This document shows, in pieces, positions 38,889 to 41,222 of a DNA stretch of 41,222 nucleotides. The stretch is from Lachnospiraceae bacterium. Lineage in GTDB: Bacteria > Bacillota > Clostridia > Lachnospirales > Lachnospiraceae. The notes below the pieces were generated by a model. That model was given only the letters and a program-made list of their open reading frames with translations, searched no databases and was not told where the DNA came from. Both the position numbers and the translations under genes were made by a program. Location of the stretch: the NCBI GenBank assembly GCA_031272185.1, contig JAISUG010000035.1, forward strand, positions 1 to 41,222. The letters run 5' to 3'. How positions within the stretch are numbered: position 1 is the first letter of the stretch; each line of letters begins with the position of its first letter.

Positions 38889-40498
38889 AATAGCTCCTCT
38901 GCCAGGGGTTTGCGGGTTTTCTTCCTGGTAATCTCCACCAGTTGCAGCGGGGTCATGCCCACCACGGTGGTTTTCACCGGGTCACGCGCCACCGCCTCCC
39001 GAAGCGTCGCCAGCACCTCCCGCCTGTCCTTGTCCCTTTCCATGTCGATGAAGTCCACCACTATGATCCCCGAGAGGTTGCGCAGGCGCAGCTGCCTGGC
39101 CACCATGACCGCGGCTTCCATGTTCACCCTGCGCACCGTATCGTCAAATTTGCTCTTGCGTTCATACTTCCCGGTGTTCACGTCGATGACCGCCATCGCC
39201 TCCGTCTGCTCGATCACCAGGTATGCGCCGGAGTCCAGCCACACCCGTCTGTCCGTGGCGCATGAGAGCGCCTTGCCCAGCCTAAGCAGCGTGAAAAGGC
39301 TGATATCCTTGTCCGTGTAAAGCACGGTCTTGGTGCCGGATTTGCCCGCATCGAACAGCTCCGGGCGCGCGGTGAACTCCCGGTATATGCCCCCATCGTC
39401 AGTCCACAGCTCACCCATCTCCCCTGCGTAAGTGTCCCGAACCGCCGCTAGGTAAGGGGGCAGGTCTTCATAAAGGACGCTGTATGCGCCCCGGTATGGC
39501 GCTTTCGCCAGGATGTCCGACATCTGCGCAGTCAGGGCGCGAAGCTGCGCCAGGAGCGCATCCATGTTCCCGCCGCCGATGATGCCACCGTCGCCTGCCA
39601 CTTGGCCGGCGCTTCGGCCTTTTGTGCCGTCGGGGCTGCCACTGCCGCCGGGGTTTCCACTGCCGTCGGCGCCGTCACCTCCTTGGCCATCGGAGCCATG
39701 GTTTTCTGCACCGCCGGCGCATGTATCTGCATTTTCGTCGGCGGCACCCATTTCTTCGCCGACGGCTCCGACGCTTTTCCCGTCGTCGGCACCGACGCTT
39801 TTCCCGTCGTCGGCTACGGCGCTTTTCGTGCCACCTGCTTCGTCACTTTCAGCATTGTAGGCATTGGTCCGTACGATGAGCATAAAGCGCGGATCCATGT
39901 ATTCCCCAAGGACCGTCGCCGCAGTCCGTTTCCAGGACGTGTCATGGATTTTTGAGGAGAAAGTGATTGCCGCGTCAAGAGCGGCTTCTTTGTCTGTGTA
40001 TGTACCATTTAGGGCCTGCTGCTTCCCGCTCCCGGGTTCCCACGAGAGCACGAAGTATCGCCCCACCAGTGTCAGTTTCGAAGACACCTGCATGGCCTTG
40101 CCCTTGGCTGCGTCCCGAGTAACCTGCACCAGGATCTCGTCGCCCCCGCGCAGCGGCTGCGGTTTGCAGCTTCTTGACCCATCTCCGGAACGTAAGGGCG
40201 CCTGGGTCAATTCATTGCCATGGCTCAATTCGTCGCCGGGACGTAAGGGCGCCTGGTTCAGCGTATGGTGCCGGTTCTCCTCCAAGCTGTAGTACGCGAC
40301 CTGCCCGTCACCTATGTCCACAAACGCCGCCCGTATGTTTGGCACCACATTCTTCACTTTACCGATGCATATGCGGCCAACCGCCGTCCTGTCGCCATCC
40401 TTGTCAAACTGTAGGCGGGAAGCGCCTTTGGCATCCAGCCAGGCAGTGAGCACGCCCCCCCGCCATCTGGTGATGGCCACTTTATTCGTATAGCCCAA
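38885..40498 (-). CDS. rng: Ribonuclease G/E family endoribonuclease, S1 domain split by an insert
   Basis: This is a single-strand-specific endoribonuclease for rRNA and mRNA processing. The S1 domain (KVKNVVPNIRAAFVDIGDGQVAY...EILVQVTRDA) is interrupted at about 79-118 by repetitive sequence (QAPLRPGDE/QAPLRSGDG units). A second Gly/Asp/Ser-rich insert is at about 217-310, between the RNase H-like and DNase I-like parts. Catalytic Asp439 (MAVIDVNTGK) and Asp482 (VVDFIDMERDK) are intact. The protein ends RKKTRKPLAEELL and lacks the usual C-x-x-C zinc link. The start is TTG (40496-40498) with GGGGGAAGAG upstream; this site lies in a copy of the preceding gene's 3' end. Confidence 0.9.
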   Translation of the reverse strand: MGYTNKVAITRWRGGVLTAWLDAKGASRLQFDKDGDRTAVGRICIGKVKNVVPNIRAAFVDIGDGQVAYYSLEENRHHTLNQAPLRPGDELSHGNELTQAPLRSGDGSRSCKPQPLRGGDEILVQVTRDAAKGKAMQVSSKLTLVGRYFVLSWEPGSGKQQALNGTYTDKEAALDAAITFSSKIHDTSWKRTAATVLGEYMDPRFMLIVRTNAYNAESDEAGGTKSAVADDGKSVGADDGKSVGAVGEEMGAADENADTCAGGAENHGSDGQGGDGADGSGNPGGSGSPDGTKGRSAGQVAGDGGIIGGGNMDALLAQLRALTAQMSDILAKAPYRGAYSVLYEDLPPYLAAVRDTYAGEMGELWTDDGGIYREFTARPELFDAGKSGTKTVLYTDKDISLFTLLRLGKALSCATDRRVWLDSGAYLVIEQTEAMAVIDVNTGKYERKSKFDDTVRRVNMEAAVMVARQLRLRNLSGIIVVDFIDMERDKDRREVLATLREAVARDPVKTTVVGMTPLQLVEITRKKTRKPLAEELL

Positions 40499-40665
40499 AC
40501 TCTTCCCCCATCAAATCATTCCCACGGCCTATCACCTAAATCTCCCCCCATGAAGACCATCGCAATCCTTTGCAAATCACCCAAACCCACGCCACTTGCG
40601 CCGATCTGATCCAAAGCATGTATGGAAACCATCGCAATCCTCTGCAAATCACCCAAACTCTTCCC
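40494..40665. repeat. Tandem copies of the DUF2344 gene 3' end reaching into the rng start
   Basis: ACCATCGCAATCCT(T/C)TGCA followed by AATCACCCAAAC occurs at 40556 and 40628 (72 bases apart), the latter running into the DUF2344 stop (complement at 40649-40651; copied at 40577-40579). In addition CCCAAACTCTTCCCCCAT, the last codons of DUF2344, recurs at 40494-40511, where it forms the ribosome site and TTG start of rng. Confidence 0.93.
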
Positions 40666-41222
40666 CCATGTCGCCAAGGGCGATATAGTTGGATGCGCCA
40701 TCAAGGCTGTACAGCTCCTTGCGCACGATACGGAACCGGTGCCGTTCAAACGGTCGCCCGGTGCTTTCAAAGTACGCCGCCAGCAGGTTCTCGGGCTTCA
40801 GGTTGCCACCCCCGCCTGCCGCCAGGCGCAGGGACAATGTGCCATCTCCGCCCCACCCATAACTGTACACCTGCGCGCGCAGGTCTGCTTCCTTCATGCC
40901 GGATTTCGTCTTTTTGAGGAAAGGGATCGTCTCCCGCCCCAAAAACCCATGGATCCCCTCCATGTCGGCCGCCGGCCCCGAGATATCCACATCCGCCGCA
41001 GCCACGCTTGCCATCCCCCCGGGCGCCCCGGGTGGCAGGCGCAGCACGCCAAGCACCCGCACCCCATCAACCATAGCGGTATTTAGCGCATTTGTCAATC
41101 CCCAAGACGAAAGAAATGGGGGGGATCCGCCCGGCGGGCTCTTGGGCCGCGCATCCTGAAATCCGTCCTGCCGGCACGAACTGGGATCGTCTTGACAATG
41201 TAAGGACGAACCGCCGGGGGGG
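40649..41222 (-). CDS. DUF2344/TIGR03936 radical-SAM-associated protein, 5' end beyond window
   Basis: The reading frame is open from the window edge to the stop at 40649. The C-terminal half is typical of the TIGR03936 family: TIPFLKKTKSGMKEADLRAQ, LSLRLAAGGGGNLKPENLLAAYFE and RIVRKELYSL. Members are encoded between a radical-SAM gene and RNase G in Clostridia and Actinobacteria, and may act in RNA modification; the role is unproven. LTNALNTAMVDGVRVLGVL would be the mid-domain. Before it, about 41 residues up to the edge are Pro/Gly/Ser/Asp-rich with PPGGSS and PPGGSP, which looks like another in-frame insert. A TTG at 41098 could be mistaken for the start, but the frame continues upstream. 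Confidence 0.8.
   Translation of the reverse strand, partial: PPGGSSLHCQDDPSSCRQDGFQDARPKSPPGGSPPFLSSWGLTNALNTAMVDGVRVLGVLRLPPGAPGGMASVAAADVDISGPAADMEGIHGFLGRETIPFLKKTKSGMKEADLRAQVYSYGWGGDGTLSLRLAAGGGGNLKPENLLAAYFESTGRPFERHRFRIVRKELYSLDGASNYIALGDMGEEFG

Noticed and set aside
41098-41098. TTG at 41096-41098 as the start of the DUF2344 protein
   Set aside because: The frame stays open to the window edge and the family has an N-terminal half before this point, so the gene is partial rather than short.

Overview
The window reads as G+C-rich DNA from an anaerobic member of the Bacillota, class Clostridia. The support is the gene content and order: a cysS-mrnC-rlmB block, pheS-pheT, an rplS-lepB-rbgA-rnhB-yraN-pgeF string, a tmRNA gene whose tag ends in ALAA, BMP-type nucleoside transport genes, a DUF3791/DUF3990 pair, and RNase G next to a DUF2344 gene. 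Genus and species cannot be named from this sequence. Everything left of about 32,450 is transcribed leftward (minus strand). A short plus-strand block (HxlR regulator and an Old-Yellow-Enzyme-type reductase) follows, then a leftward trkH/trkA/rng/DUF2344 block that runs off the right edge.

Layout from left to right. 1-930 holds the end of a larB/DUF3842 unit (nickel-pincer cofactor) behind a MerR-type promoter. 1,404-8,972 is one operon for methylthioadenosine/nucleoside salvage: cupin, mtnP, BMP lipoprotein, ABC ATPase, two permeases, mtnA. 9,031-10,210 is an AT-richer island with DUF3791, a DUF3990 gene broken by an in-frame TAG, and a coupled unknown gene. 10,229-16,242 has an oxidoreductase, an acetyltransferase, an endonuclease III homologue, an XRE/DUF6773 pair, metY and a YjbR protein. 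16,283-21,628 has rlmB, mrnC, cysS, ispF and a lipid kinase. 22,086-22,472 is ssrA with its terminator. 22,985-27,058 is pheST. 27,567-32,444 is the pgeF-to-rplS operon. No tRNA, 5S/16S/23S rRNA, CRISPR array, insertion sequence or phage gene was seen.

The most striking property is how the DNA between and inside genes has grown. At nine genes (mtnA, nupQ-like, cupin, acetyltransferase, XRE, rnhB, HxlR, trkH, DUF2344) the last bases of the gene, including its stop codon, are tandemly copied into the space just downstream, usually with a unit of 41 or 66-78 bases. Separately, about eleven conserved proteins (CysS, PheT, RbgA, RNase G, PgeF, endonuclease III, oxidoreductases, RlmB, NupP and others) carry in-frame Gly/Ala/Asp/Ser-rich inserts at loop positions. 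Several of these inserts are themselves tandem repeats with units such as 72, 66, 51 or 27 bases. The same duplication process may underlie both, kept when in frame inside genes and when harmless between genes. This is the observation I would follow up first.
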